From contig NZ_CAJNAT010000024.1 in the NCBI RefSeq assembly GCF_905220705.1, positions 1-64,000 on the forward strand: a stretch of DNA of 64,000 nt. The letters are read 5' to 3'. The stretch is from Paraburkholderia domus (lineage in GTDB: Bacteria > Pseudomonadota > Gammaproteobacteria > Burkholderiales > Burkholderiaceae). How positions within the stretch are numbered: position 1 is the stretch's first letter; each line of letters starts with the position of its first letter. This document shows, piece by piece, positions 17,274 through 25,556 of this stretch. The position numbers and the translations under genes were made by a program. The notes beneath the pieces are model-generated. The model searched no databases, was not told the origin of the DNA, and saw nothing but the letters and a program-made list of their open reading frames with translations.

Positions 17274-18246
17274 AGAAAGATCCTCCAATTGCATTGATAT
17301 CGGTGTCCGAATGAACCATCGAGGTGACTGGCACTGCGGGGCGGTCGTTGAGCGCGAGGCTCAGGAGCTCTGGCCGCGCGTAATGGCCGACCGAATCCAT
17401 CATCCGTTTGCGCTTCGTGATCAACGACATGTCGAGATCCGCGACCACCATGCCCTCGCCTTCCGTCAGCGGCTCGGCGAGATGCTGGCCTTCAGGCGAC
17501 ACAATCGCCGTATGACAGCCGCCACGCAGCGCCTTTTGCAGCTTGGGATCGGTCGTCACCGCTTCGATCTGCGCATCGGTTAGCCAGCCCGTCGAGTTGA
17601 CGACAAAGCAGCCCGATTCGAGCGCGTGATGGCGGATCGTCACTTCGATCTGTTCGGCAAAGATCGGTCCGACGAGGGATCCTGGAAACTGGCTGCAATG
17701 GATCTCCTCGTGCTGTGCCATCAAGGCATACCGGGCGAGCGGGTTGTAGTGCTCCCAGCACGCGAGTGCGCCGACCCGCGCGATTCCCGTCTGCGCGACC
17801 TTCAACCCGGCGCCGTCTCCCTGCCCCCAGATCATGCGTTCGTGGAACGTCGGCGTGATCTTGCGGCGCTTCAGCACGAGGCGGCCGTCGACATCGAAGA
17901 TCAGCTGCGCGTTGTACAGACTGCCGTGGTCGCGCTCGTTGATGCCGAGCACGACCACCATCCGATGCATCCGCGCCCGCTCCGCCACAGCCTGCGTGAC
18001 AGGCCCCGGAACGACGACGGCCTCCTCATAAAGCCGCATGTGATCCGCGCCCGATGCCACAGGTGCGCGCACAAACGAGAAATACGGGTAGTACGGCACG
18101 AAGGTCTCGGGAAAGACGATCAGCTGCACGCCCTTGCCGGCGGCTTCGTCGATGGCCGCGCAGACCTTGTCGAGGGTGCCGCCGGGGCGGTCGAAATCCG
18201 GCGAGATCTGCACGGCGGCCGCGCGAATGATGCGTTTATCGGACAT
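17224..18246 (-). CDS. Nit6803-family nitrilase (Nit1C)
   Basis: A 340-residue carbon-nitrogen hydrolase. The catalytic triad is visible as Glu47 (VFPETFVPYYPYF), Lys129 (LKRRKITPTFHER) and Cys163 (GALACWEHYNPLARYAL). Each lies six residues before E53, K135 and C169 of the structurally studied Synechocystis Nit6803, so the alignment is gap-free. A second conserved Glu136 is in FHER. The enzyme hydrolyses a nitrile to acid and ammonia. The Nit1C cluster type has been linked to cyanide assimilation as a nitrogen source in other bacteria. AGAGG lies upstream of the ATG at 18246. It is the second gene of the operon, 18 bases after the MSMEG_0572-like gene. Confidence 0.94.
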   Translation of the reverse strand: MSDKRIIRAAAVQISPDFDRPGGTLDKVCAAIDEAAGKGVQLIVFPETFVPYYPYFSFVRAPVASGADHMRLYEEAVVVPGPVTQAVAERARMHRMVVVLGINERDHGSLYNAQLIFDVDGRLVLKRRKITPTFHERMIWGQGDGAGLKVAQTGIARVGALACWEHYNPLARYALMAQHEEIHCSQFPGSLVGPIFAEQIEVTIRHHALESGCFVVNSTGWLTDAQIEAVTTDPKLQKALRGGCHTAIVSPEGQHLAEPLTEGEGMVVADLDMSLITKRKRMMDSVGHYARPELLSLALNDRPAVPVTSMVHSDTDINAIGGSFYERQREPVGSEPAIDD

Positions 18247-18264
18247 GATTGGCCTCTACGCGCC

Positions 18265-18747
18265 TCAGACGGTCCACGTATGGATGACGAGCGCGTCCTC
18301 CTTACGATGCAAAAGCTGGATGTCGAGTACGTCGAGCGGGCTGATCGGCCGGATGCCTTCGATCAGCGACGCTTCGCCGTGGCCGTACAGCGCCTGCAGC
18401 GCGAAGCGGCACGCGTAGACCTTGCCGCCTTCTTCCATGAATTTGACAAGCTGCTTGTTGAAGTTCAGATGGCCTGGGAACGCTTCGTCGCCGAGCGTTG
18501 GGAAACCGCGTTGCAGACCGAGCGTGACGCCGGGACCGTAGAGCAGCACCGAAGTTTCGAAGCCCTTGCGTTGCAGGCGGGTCGCCTGCAACAGGTTGAC
18601 GAAGCCAATCGAGCCTTCGAACGCGACGGTGTGGAAAGTGACGAGCGCCTTCTCACCCGGTTCCGCCTTCACGTCCTCAAATACCTTTTCTTCGTAGTCG
18701 ACCAGGAAATCGCCGCTTTTATGACGGGGAAGATTGACAGCAGGCAT
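18265..18747 (-). CDS. MSMEG_0572-family protein, first gene of the Nit1C operon
   Basis: A 160-residue protein, MPAVNLPRHKSGDFLVDYEE, of the family that invariably precedes the Nit6803 nitrilase. It has a DsrE/DsrF-like look: alternating strands and helices with LQATRLQRKGFETSVLLYGPG and a conserved Cys in GGKVYACRFALQ. A sulfur-relay or small-molecule carrier role is conceivable but unproven. The ATG at 18747 has GGAG upstream; an ATG four codons earlier is less likely. It is the promoter-proximal gene of the ten-gene operon, and an AATGCGATC half site lies 15 bases upstream of its start. Confidence 0.86.
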   Translation of the reverse strand: MPAVNLPRHKSGDFLVDYEEKVFEDVKAEPGEKALVTFHTVAFEGSIGFVNLLQATRLQRKGFETSVLLYGPGVTLGLQRGFPTLGDEAFPGHLNFNKQLVKFMEEGGKVYACRFALQALYGHGEASLIEGIRPISPLDVLDIQLLHRKEDALVIHTWTV

Positions 18748-19133
18748 AACGCACTCCAATTGATCGCATTAGTTGAATGAAATTGCCGATCAGTCAATCT
18801 GTCGGCGCTCCCCTTAATGCAACGGGTATGCCAATGATCGGCCCGACAAATGCGATCACTTTCCAATCAATCAAACTGAGATTATCCGCAGGACCCGAAA
18901 AATATTTTGCGGACCGCCATCCGGCGGGCGCTTCGCCAAAATGGGGCAGCACGGCCTCGCACCAGGGAGGCGCCGTCTGTGAGCATGCACCGCTCGCCAA
19001 TGGTGCGCCCCACACCGAAATCGTGCATTGATCCAATCAATGCGATAAATATTTCATCCGAAATGCGATCGCATTTATTTTTAATGGTGGACGCGTGGTA
19101 TCGTGAATTACGGATTCTGAAACGGAACGTGCA
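18748..19133. promoter_or_regulatory. Divergent promoter region of the Nit1C operon and its MocR regulator
   Basis: A 386-base spacer between divergent starts, clearly more AT-rich than the genes. It contains the octamer AATGCGAT four times, plus its complement within the palindrome: 18762-18770 (reverse), 18848-18857, 19039-19046, and both halves of the palindrome at 19061-19076. CCAATCAAT also occurs twice (18863-18871 and 19033-19041), each next to an AATGCGAT copy. This arrangement fits binding of the adjacent MocR regulator to both promoters. No further coding frame is supported. Confidence 0.7.
19061..19076. promoter_or_regulatory. Perfect 16-bp palindrome, likely regulator operator
   Basis: AAATGCGATCGCATTT is a perfect inverted repeat 58 bases upstream of the MocR regulator start. 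Half-site copies of the same sequence occur toward the Nit1C operon. It is probably the high-affinity autoregulatory operator. Confidence 0.7.
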
Positions 19134-20525
19134 ATGGATAGACTGACGCATCACTGGTTTAAAAGGCTCGAGGAGAGCCGCAAGCCCGCCTATCTGGTGA
19201 TTCCCGATCTGATAGAAGAAGATCTCGCCAGTGGCCGTCTGCGCCCGCGCGACCGCCTGCCCGGTCTGCGCGATCTTGCGAGTTCGCTGCAATTGAATTA
19301 CACGACGGTGGCGCGTGCGTATGCCGAGGCTCGCAAGCGAGGGCTCCTCGACGCACGCGCCGGCAGCGGCACGTTCGTGCGCGGCCGAACACAGACGTTA
19401 CCGCCCACGGCGGGCAGCAGCGTCGAAATGTCGATGAACATGCCACCCGAACCGCCTGAGCTGGCAGCGCGTCTGCGCGAGTCCGCTGCGAGCCTGTTGC
19501 GAAGCGCCGATCCGTACCGCTTGCTGCGTTATCAGGACTTCGGCGGCACTGCGGCGGATCGCGCGGCGGGCCGTAGCTGGCTCAGGCAGGTTCTGCCGGA
19601 CTGCGAGGACGACCGGATTCTGGTCTGCCCGGGCATTCATAGCGCGCTGGTCGCACTGGTGTCGCAACTCGCGCGGCCCGGCGAAACGATCTGCCTCGAC
19701 GCGCTCGCGTATCCGGGCATCAAGGCGATTGCGTCCCAGCTCGGCGTGAGGCTGCAGGCGCTGCCACGCGACGATGAAGGGCCGCTGCCGCACGCGTTCG
19801 AAGCACTGTGCAAATCGGAAAAACCTGGCGCGCTCTATTGCAATCCGACCTTGCAGAATCCCAGCACGCTCACGCTTTCGTCGCAGCGGCGCGAAGCGCT
19901 TGCGGACGTCGCTTTACGGTATAGCGTCCCGATCATCGAGGACGATGCATACGGGATGTTGCCGCAGAACGCCCCAGTGCCACTGGCTACCCTCGCGCCC
20001 GAGCTGACCTACTATGTCACCGGCCTGTCCAAGACCTTCGGCGCGGGTCTACGGGTTGCCTATCTGAGTGCGCCGTCGGCGCGGCAGGCGCAGCGCGTGG
20101 CCGGTGCGCTGCGCGCGACCACCGTTATGCCCAGCCCGTTCACGGTCTTGCTCGCTACGCAGTGGATCAACGACGGCACCGCGACCGACATGCTCCGTGC
20201 GATCCGCGCCGAAGCAAACGCGAGGCAGGACATTGCGGCACAGGAACTCGCCGACTGGCAATACGACGCGAATCCCCACGGCTTTCATCTGTGGCTGAAA
20301 ATCCCGTCGCAATGCGACTGGAGCGCATCGGAACTCGCCTTGCAATTGCGCAACCAGGGCATCGGCGCAGTAGCGGGTGCTGCGTTTTCCACGGACGGTA
20401 ATCCGCCGAATGCGATCCGCGTGTGTCTGGGCGGACCGCAAAATCGTGACGACTGCCGTGATGCATTGCTGCGAATCGCCGACACGCTCAGCGATCCGCA
20501 TCATCTTCACATGCCGATGATGTGA
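19134..20525 (+). CDS. MocR-type GntR/aminotransferase regulator of the Nit1C operon
   Basis: A 463-residue protein. A GntR winged helix occupies about residues 1-75 (LIEEDLASGRLRPRDRLPGL, LNYTTVARAYAEARKRGLL). An aminotransferase-like domain follows, with the PLP lysine in TGLSKTFGAGLRVAYLS and the aspartate/tyrosine site VPIIEDDAYGMLP. It is divergent from the nitrilase operon and shares with it a promoter region bearing a 16-bp palindrome, so it is most simply the operon's regulator, sensing a PLP-reactive amine or amino acid. No strong ribosome site precedes the ATG. Confidence 0.88.
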   Translation: MDRLTHHWFKRLEESRKPAYLVIPDLIEEDLASGRLRPRDRLPGLRDLASSLQLNYTTVARAYAEARKRGLLDARAGSGTFVRGRTQTLPPTAGSSVEMSMNMPPEPPELAARLRESAASLLRSADPYRLLRYQDFGGTAADRAAGRSWLRQVLPDCEDDRILVCPGIHSALVALVSQLARPGETICLDALAYPGIKAIASQLGVRLQALPRDDEGPLPHAFEALCKSEKPGALYCNPTLQNPSTLTLSSQRREALADVALRYSVPIIEDDAYGMLPQNAPVPLATLAPELTYYVTGLSKTFGAGLRVAYLSAPSARQAQRVAGALRATTVMPSPFTVLLATQWINDGTATDMLRAIRAEANARQDIAAQELADWQYDANPHGFHLWLKIPSQCDWSASELALQLRNQGIGAVAGAAFSTDGNPPNAIRVCLGGPQNRDDCRDALLRIADTLSDPHHLHMPMM

Positions 20526-20678
20526 CCTTGCCACGTGTCAGCATCCGGATCGTCGATACAAACAGCGGCTCGAACCAGGCAGTAAGGCTGTGCTCTTCCC
20601 GATCACGAGCATAAGCTGCATTAGCGCATCAGATTTGCACGCGCGCGTCCAACTCGGAGACCACGCCAACGCGGGGCT

Positions 20679-20996
20679 CTACGCCGCGATATGGTGAGCG
20701 CTGTTGTTGGCTTCGAGCGCCGGATACCATCGCTCGAAGCACGGTCGCAGTTGCTCATTCAGGACGGCCGTCCTCACCTGCAAAAGGCCATGTGTGAGAG
20801 CTGGCCGCCCGCCATGCCATCTGTTACCGCTTCACAAAGCGCTTGCTGACCACCCGGTGACCGCCGACTCGACGAAACTTGACGTGTTCAGCTCGCCGTG
20901 GCGGCAGCGGTCTCCGTAGTTCACGATAAAGTTCCGGTTGTTCTCGAGGTAGCCGGTGAACCCCTCCAGTCTGGCGAGCAGCCTGGCTGCCGCCGG
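20679..20996 (-). pseudogene. ISKra4-like transposase C-terminal remnant
   Basis: Decayed transposase C-terminus over three frames. In order it reads LEGFTGYLENNRNFIVNYGD, then RHGE...SSFVESAV, then VVSKRFVKR followed by a stop where QQMRW is expected. The last part is THGLLQVRTAVLNEQLRPCF followed by ERWYPALEAN, ending at 20679. These are the closing motifs of ISKra4-family transposases as I know them. Frameshifts near 20870 and 20800 and the nonsense codon make it non-functional. The catalytic N-terminal part and terminal inverted repeats are not found. Confidence 0.7.
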
Positions 20997-21091
20997 CAAA
21001 ACCCCGGCGCGAGAAGTATCCAGCCCGGATCGCCGTATCGAAGCGGGCGGCGCTGAATGGCACTTTGTTTGTGTCGTCGGATGGCGCTTCG

Positions 21092-21377
21092 CGCCGCCCG
21101 ACGTCTTCAGAATGGGTTTGGCGCGTGGCAGAACGTCGTATATGAGGTAAGAGAACGTCGCCTGACTGCGCTGCGTGCGTGCAAACTCCGCTTCGGCGGC
21201 TGCTCGAGCTTCAGCTTCAGTCGCATAGTCCTCGGGCAGCACTTTCACGTTCTTGTTGTTGTCGCCGCCGCCGATGACAGACTTGCGCTTTCCCCTGGTG
21301 TTTGAGTAGTAGTGCGTCCGCACGACCGAATAGCTCTCACGCTGCGCGACGTGGTAACGGTGCGTGTCGGTCTGCAC
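21092..21377 (-). pseudogene. Fragment of P2-type late control gene D (tail protein)
   Basis: About 95 residues resembling the C-terminal part of phage P2 D-like tail proteins. Visible are VLPEDYATEAEARAAAEAEF and ARTQRSQATFSYLIYDVLP, matching the family pattern of a helix of alanine/glutamate repeats followed by RxQRGxATF. It runs directly into the transposase remnant, which shows that an insertion element landed in or beside a decayed prophage. The rest of D and other tail genes are absent. Confidence 0.5.
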
Positions 21378-21455
21378 GCGTCAGGTTCAACACCGTGAGC
21401 GCTTTCCCGCTCACCAGTCAAGGGCTTATCAACAGAGCGAATGCCCCGTGCCACT

Positions 21456-22127
21456 TCAATGTCCGACGCAACTCGGATACGGTGGCTGCTCCCCGGGTAT
21501 GAGCGAGCAAAGCTTCAAAGGCATGAGACTTTTCATCTTTCCGGCCCACATGTTCACGTCGATATCCATTGGAGTCGACGTTGCATCGCCTCTCTGGGAC
21601 CATTGCAAAGTATAGAAATCCTTTTCTCCTTTGATCACGGCAATCACAGCTGTCTCACTGTGCCCAGCGCTCGCCGCTGCATTACCGCAACTGACAACCA
21701 TGATGAACGCGTCCCGCGCGTTCAACTGCCCGTCAAAAATTCCCTTCGCGGCGAAGGACGACGGACAGGCGCGTTGAAACCCGTTGGCGATGCCGCTTAC
21801 AAATGCTTTAGGAGAAGCGTCGGGATGTTTTGCACTGACATCTTGCGCCCCTGTGACCGTCAGCATCTGTGTCCAGTTCGAAACGCTCTCGCCTGGCAAA
21901 ACCCACTCATGGATGTAGTGATCACCAAGCGTGTTTTCGAACACCGAGACAAAGTTAGCCGGCGCATGGAAATAGACAAGCTGACTGAAAATCGGTGCGA
22001 TTACGCCAACTGAATGTGCCCCGCTAACACCTGCAGGAGAATTGTCCGCCTGCGCAAATACGCCCATTGAAAGTGAAAGCGCAACGAAAGAACTCGCAAA
22101 CGCGACGGCGGATCGTGAAAGGCGCAT
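21456..22127 (-). CDS. Exported hypothetical protein
   Basis: A 223-residue protein with a clear Sec signal peptide, MRLSRSAVAFASSFVALSLS, then MGVFAQA and cleavage before DNSPAG. The ATG at 22127 has AGAGGAAAAC directly upstream, which decides the start. The mature part contains FSQLVYFHAPANFVSVFENT, SNWTQMLTVTGAQD and a pair of cysteines (QRACPSSF and VVSCGNAA). I do not recognise a named family. It is divergent from the TonB-like lipoprotein gene and likely periplasmic. Confidence 0.7.
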   Translation of the reverse strand: MRLSRSAVAFASSFVALSLSMGVFAQADNSPAGVSGAHSVGVIAPIFSQLVYFHAPANFVSVFENTLGDHYIHEWVLPGESVSNWTQMLTVTGAQDVSAKHPDASPKAFVSGIANGFQRACPSSFAAKGIFDGQLNARDAFIMVVSCGNAAASAGHSETAVIAVIKGEKDFYTLQWSQRGDATSTPMDIDVNMWAGKMKSLMPLKLCSLIPGEQPPYPSCVGH

Positions 22128-22456
22128 GTTTTCCTCTTTGTAATAGCGCGGAAGGTCTAGTTCGTTTGATCTGCTAGGCATTCTGTCCCAGTGCATCGCA
22201 TGCTTGCAAGGGTGAATGTCTTCTATGGGGCGGACTACCCTCTTTCGGCGCCGCGCAATAACTTGCGCCGTTGCGCATTGCAGTTCCCGCAACGCCGCCA
22301 TTTGCGCTGCAGCCTCTTCCAGTTGTCATCGCGCTTAATACCACTTCGCAGCCCAACATAAACGCCGCTCTCGCATTAAACTCGGCTGTGTTAGATTTCG
22401 CTGACTAATGACCGGCACCAACGACCGACAACAAAAACCCGCAACAAAAAATAAAA
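22128..22456. promoter_or_regulatory. Divergent intergenic region
   Basis: About 330 bases between the exported protein and the lipoprotein gene. It should hold both promoters. The part next to 22457 is A-rich (AAAAACCCGCAACAAAAAATAAAAATG), giving the lipoprotein gene an AT-rich leader without a clear Shine-Dalgarno. No palindromes or coding frames stood out. Confidence 0.4.
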
Positions 22457-24028
22457 ATGAAAGCTTTGACCAGGCTTAACAAGTTTTTTCTGATTACATG
22501 CGCGAGCGCATTTTTCGCCCTTTCAGCGTGTGCCCCGGTTGGGCAAGACGCAGGGCACGCAAGCGGCCAACCCGCAACTTCGACATTTGCCGACGCTCTG
22601 GCTCCGCCAGGGGGCGTCCCTTGTCGCTTCAAGCGACCGAACTACACGGCGCTGCAACGTCAGTTGGGAATCCGTGGCAGCGTTCACGTCACCTATGTGG
22701 TCAACACGGTCGGGCGGATCGATCTTGCCATCGTAGACAAGAGCAGCGGTAACCAGGAGCTGGATAATGCTGCCCGCGATTCTGTCGTGCAGGGAACCTG
22801 TGCGCCGTATATTGCGGATGGCGTTGCACACCGGGTTGTGCAAAACACGACCTTCACTTTCGGGCCGGCGCTAACGGTTAAACCGGCACGCCAGGAAGCT
22901 GCGCAGACGGTCATCGACTCATCCTCTGCGGTGACGCCGAATCACCTGTCACAACAGGCTGCGCCCGCCAATCCGGTCAGTCGGGCCACACCGGCAACCA
23001 GCGTGCCATCGGCAGCCGTAGCGCTGCCATCGTCGTCGACAACGGCGCCGCAGTCGCTGGAGCAGGCGATCCAGGCCGCCATATTGCAACGAATGGGAAT
23101 CGCACCAGATTCGGCCAGGGCCGCCTTGATCAAGCACTGGGGCGAACGCATGCGTGACGACCCCGATGTCAGCCGCCTCCTTGGAAACGGGCCGAATCAC
23201 GGCAGTGTTTTTTCGCTTAGCCCGTCATTGCGTGCGCAGTTCTTCGCCGATGCCGTGTTGCGGATGTCACCGGAGGATCGCAGCAAGCTTCTGGAGATAA
23301 CGTCGAAAGCGCTGGACAATGCGCCGGCGGATTGCGGTGGGGTCAAGAACGCGGCGATCGTGATGCAACGCTACATGCCGCTGGCATCGATGTCGGATGC
23401 CGAAATCGACGCCTACTTTGGCGTCACTTTCGCGATGTTCAAACAATCGGCGCTGCAGGCTCCCGTCGCTCACGTGACTGAGGAACAACGTGCCCAAGCG
23501 CTGCATGCCGTCCTGAACACGCTTAAAGACATGCTGAAGAACGACGCCGAAGGCACCCGCGATGTTGCTGCGGCGGTGGCCGATCCGGCCGGCGTTTCCC
23601 CCGAAGTCTGGTGCAAGAACGCGCGCCTTTATAACCGTGCTGTGCTGGCGACACCGCAGCCCTTGCGCGATTGGTCCATCGTGGCCGCCGACACCGATGC
23701 AAAAGCCAGAATCAACTCGTTAGGCGAGATAGGGATGCCGGGAGCCACACAGCCGAGCCTCGCTCCGCAAGACTATGCAACCCAGGTGCAACGGCGTGTG
23801 CGGCCCAACGTCATCTGGGCGGGCCCAGTACTCGATTCTGAAACGGCGATAACGGTGCATTGTTTGCCGAATGGGACGCTACTTTCAGCGACTGTGACCC
23901 GCAGCAGCGGCAACGCAGCATGGGATACGGCGGCGCTACACGCGGTTCAGCGGAGCGATCCGATGCCGTTAGATGCCAGCGGGCAAACACCGCGAGAGTT
24001 CGTTATCGTGCTGCGGTCCGCCGGTTAG
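22457..24028 (+). CDS. Lipoprotein with two TonB C-terminal-like domains
   Basis: A 523-residue protein. It has a lipoprotein signal with lipobox LSAC (Cys25). A first TonB-C-like domain at about residues 58-135 reads LGIRGSVHVTYVVNTVGRID, then SSGNQELDNAARDSVVQ. A long Ala/Pro/Ser linker (about 140-200) and a helical middle follow. A second TonB-C-like domain closes the protein (about 440-523: ITVHCLPNGTLLSATVTRSS, GNAAWDTAALHAVQRSDPMP). The paired domains share the SSGN-x-x-D-x-A-A motif. There is no ExbB/ExbD nearby and no N-terminal transmembrane anchor of TonB type. A structural or periplasm-spanning role at the envelope is more likely than energy transduction. Confidence 0.78.
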   Translation: MKALTRLNKFFLITCASAFFALSACAPVGQDAGHASGQPATSTFADALAPPGGVPCRFKRPNYTALQRQLGIRGSVHVTYVVNTVGRIDLAIVDKSSGNQELDNAARDSVVQGTCAPYIADGVAHRVVQNTTFTFGPALTVKPARQEAAQTVIDSSSAVTPNHLSQQAAPANPVSRATPATSVPSAAVALPSSSTTAPQSLEQAIQAAILQRMGIAPDSARAALIKHWGERMRDDPDVSRLLGNGPNHGSVFSLSPSLRAQFFADAVLRMSPEDRSKLLEITSKALDNAPADCGGVKNAAIVMQRYMPLASMSDAEIDAYFGVTFAMFKQSALQAPVAHVTEEQRAQALHAVLNTLKDMLKNDAEGTRDVAAAVADPAGVSPEVWCKNARLYNRAVLATPQPLRDWSIVAADTDAKARINSLGEIGMPGATQPSLAPQDYATQVQRRVRPNVIWAGPVLDSETAITVHCLPNGTLLSATVTRSSGNAAWDTAALHAVQRSDPMPLDASGQTPREFVIVLRSAG

Positions 24029-24041
24029 TGTCCGTTTCTTT

Positions 24042-24377
24042 TCAAACTGGCGGCGTTACGTGGACTGCCGTCCCGTAACACAGCACCTCTGTAACGCCTC
24101 TGGCGATCTCGGTTGCGTCATACCGCATGCCGATGATGCCATTGGCACCGAGGTCCGCAGCCTGCGCAATCATGCGCTCGTATGCATCCTGCCGTGCTCG
24201 CTCACATAGCGACGTGTATAGCGTGATGTTGCCCCCGAAGATCGTCTGCAGCGATGCGCCAAGCGCGCCAACGATCGATCGGGACCGCACGATGATCCCA
24301 CGAGCGAGTCCTAAGGAACGCTCTATCCGGTGCCCCGGGAGTTCAAACGCCGTCGTAACCATATGTCGTTCTATCAT
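24042..24377 (-). CDS. YbjQ/DUF74-family protein
   Basis: A 111-residue protein. GLARGIIVRSRSIVGALGAS, then a helix (ARQDAYERMIAQAADLGANG) and IIGMRYDATEI, is the signature of the YbjQ (DUF74, heavy-metal-binding-domain-like) family of small pentameric cytosolic proteins. The ATG at 24377 begins MIERHMVTTAFELPG as expected for the family. Function is not established. It is convergent with the TonB-like gene and 14 bases from it. Confidence 0.85.
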   Translation of the reverse strand: MIERHMVTTAFELPGHRIERSLGLARGIIVRSRSIVGALGASLQTIFGGNITLYTSLCERARQDAYERMIAQAADLGANGIIGMRYDATEIARGVTEVLCYGTAVHVTPPV

Positions 24378-24514
24378 CGTCTTCTCAACCTTAAGTAACC
24401 GGCTACGAGGGACCACGGGCTGCCATGCAGCGCGATGCCAACGCGTCGAACCCAACCCATCGCTCAGCCTTGAAGCATGACCCCGCTTCGATCGAAACCT
24501 CGCCGTCCGCGCAC

Positions 24515-25168
24515 TTAATAATCTGCCCAGCCGTCTTCGCCGATAAGCGGCACGAAACTCACTTCGCCTAGCCAGTGCTCGTGATAATCGTGTTCGCCGT
24601 GGCGGACCAGTTTGATCAATCGCTGATGGTGATGCTCGCGCCCTACCGGCATGACGATCCGGCCACCGAGCGAGAGTTGCGAATGCCATGCCCGCGGGAC
24701 ACGCGGACCGCCAGCACCCGCGATAATCGCATCATACGGCGCATAGGCGAACAAACCGACCGTGCCGTCGCCGAGATGAACGGTCACGTTTGAAATGCCC
24801 AACCGCGCCAGCGTCTCGCGAGCGGTGTCGGCGAGCAACGGATCGCGCTCGACGGAATGGACGTGCGCCACGATTGCCGCCGCAATTGCGGCGGCATACC
24901 CCGATCCTGTACCGATGTCGAGAACCCGGTCACGCGGACCCAGTTCGGCCGCCTCCATCATCTGCGCGACGATGACGGGCTGCGAAATCGCTTGCTGACT
25001 TGCGATGGGCAACGCACTATCGTCGTACGCGTATTCACGGAGTTGCGCAGGTACGAATTCCTCGCGAGGCACACGGCGCATCGCGGAGAGCACGTTGGAA
25101 TCGCGGACGCCCCGCCCCGCGATCTGCCGTACGACCATCCACTCCCGGGCTTCCCTGAAATCGATCAT
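24515..25168 (-). CDS. pcm: Protein-L-isoaspartate O-methyltransferase
   Basis: A 217-residue SAM-dependent methyltransferase that repairs isoaspartyl residues. Family motifs include ISQPVIVAQMMEAAELGPRD, the SAM-binding VLDIGTGSGYAAAI and YDAIIAGAGGPRVPRAW, plus an N-terminal helix with MRRVPREEFVPAQLREYAYD. The start at 25168 has GGGAGG seven bases upstream. It is divergent from a DUF2784 gene with only 13 bases between start codons, so the two leaders must overlap. The usual surE and rpoS neighbours of pcm are absent. Confidence 0.92.
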   Translation of the reverse strand: MIDFREAREWMVVRQIAGRGVRDSNVLSAMRRVPREEFVPAQLREYAYDDSALPIASQQAISQPVIVAQMMEAAELGPRDRVLDIGTGSGYAAAIAAAIVAHVHSVERDPLLADTARETLARLGISNVTVHLGDGTVGLFAYAPYDAIIAGAGGPRVPRAWHSQLSLGGRIVMPVGREHHHQRLIKLVRHGEHDYHEHWLGEVSFVPLIGEDGWADY

Positions 25169-25181
25169 TGCGGCCTCCCTC

Positions 25182-25556
25182 ATGATCTGGCTCGCCGATG
25201 CGGTGCTCGTCATGCACGCGCTGATCGCGTTTTTTATCGTGGGCGGACTCGCTGCGATCTGGATTGGCTCGAGCCTCGGTTGGGAATGGGTACGCTATCG
25301 GCTATTCCGGCTCGCTCATTTGTTCGCGATCGGCATCGTGTCGAGCTTATCACTGCTGGGGGTGGCCTGCCCCTTGACTACGCTCGAAGACTGGCTGCGC
25401 AACGGCTCTGTTGGGACGCAAGGCTTCATCCAGCGCTGGGTAAGCCGCCTGCTCTATTACGATGTTCCGGCCTGGGTGTTTACGCTCTCATACGTGGCAT
25501 TCGCTCTGGCGGTGCTACTGACCTGGCTCAGGGTTCCTCCCCGGCAACAGAGGTAG
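25182..25556 (+). CDS. DUF2784 membrane protein
   Basis: A 124-residue integral membrane protein with about four hydrophobic segments: MIWLADAVLVMHALIAFFIV, the LAHLFAIGIVSSLSLLGV segment and a C-terminal VFTLSYVAFALAVLLTWL. VACPLTTLEDWLRNG is the diagnostic DUF2784 motif. The start is placed at the family N-terminus, although no ribosome site precedes it on this strand; the purine-rich site of pcm is on the other strand. Function is unknown. Confidence 0.8.
   Translation: MIWLADAVLVMHALIAFFIVGGLAAIWIGSSLGWEWVRYRLFRLAHLFAIGIVSSLSLLGVACPLTTLEDWLRNGSVGTQGFIQRWVSRLLYYDVPAWVFTLSYVAFALAVLLTWLRVPPRQQR

Noticed and set aside
20832..21377. Single 181-residue hypothetical protein
   Set aside because: It is a chance fusion of a tail gene D fragment and a transposase fragment, each with homology ending mid-frame; annotated as two remnants instead.
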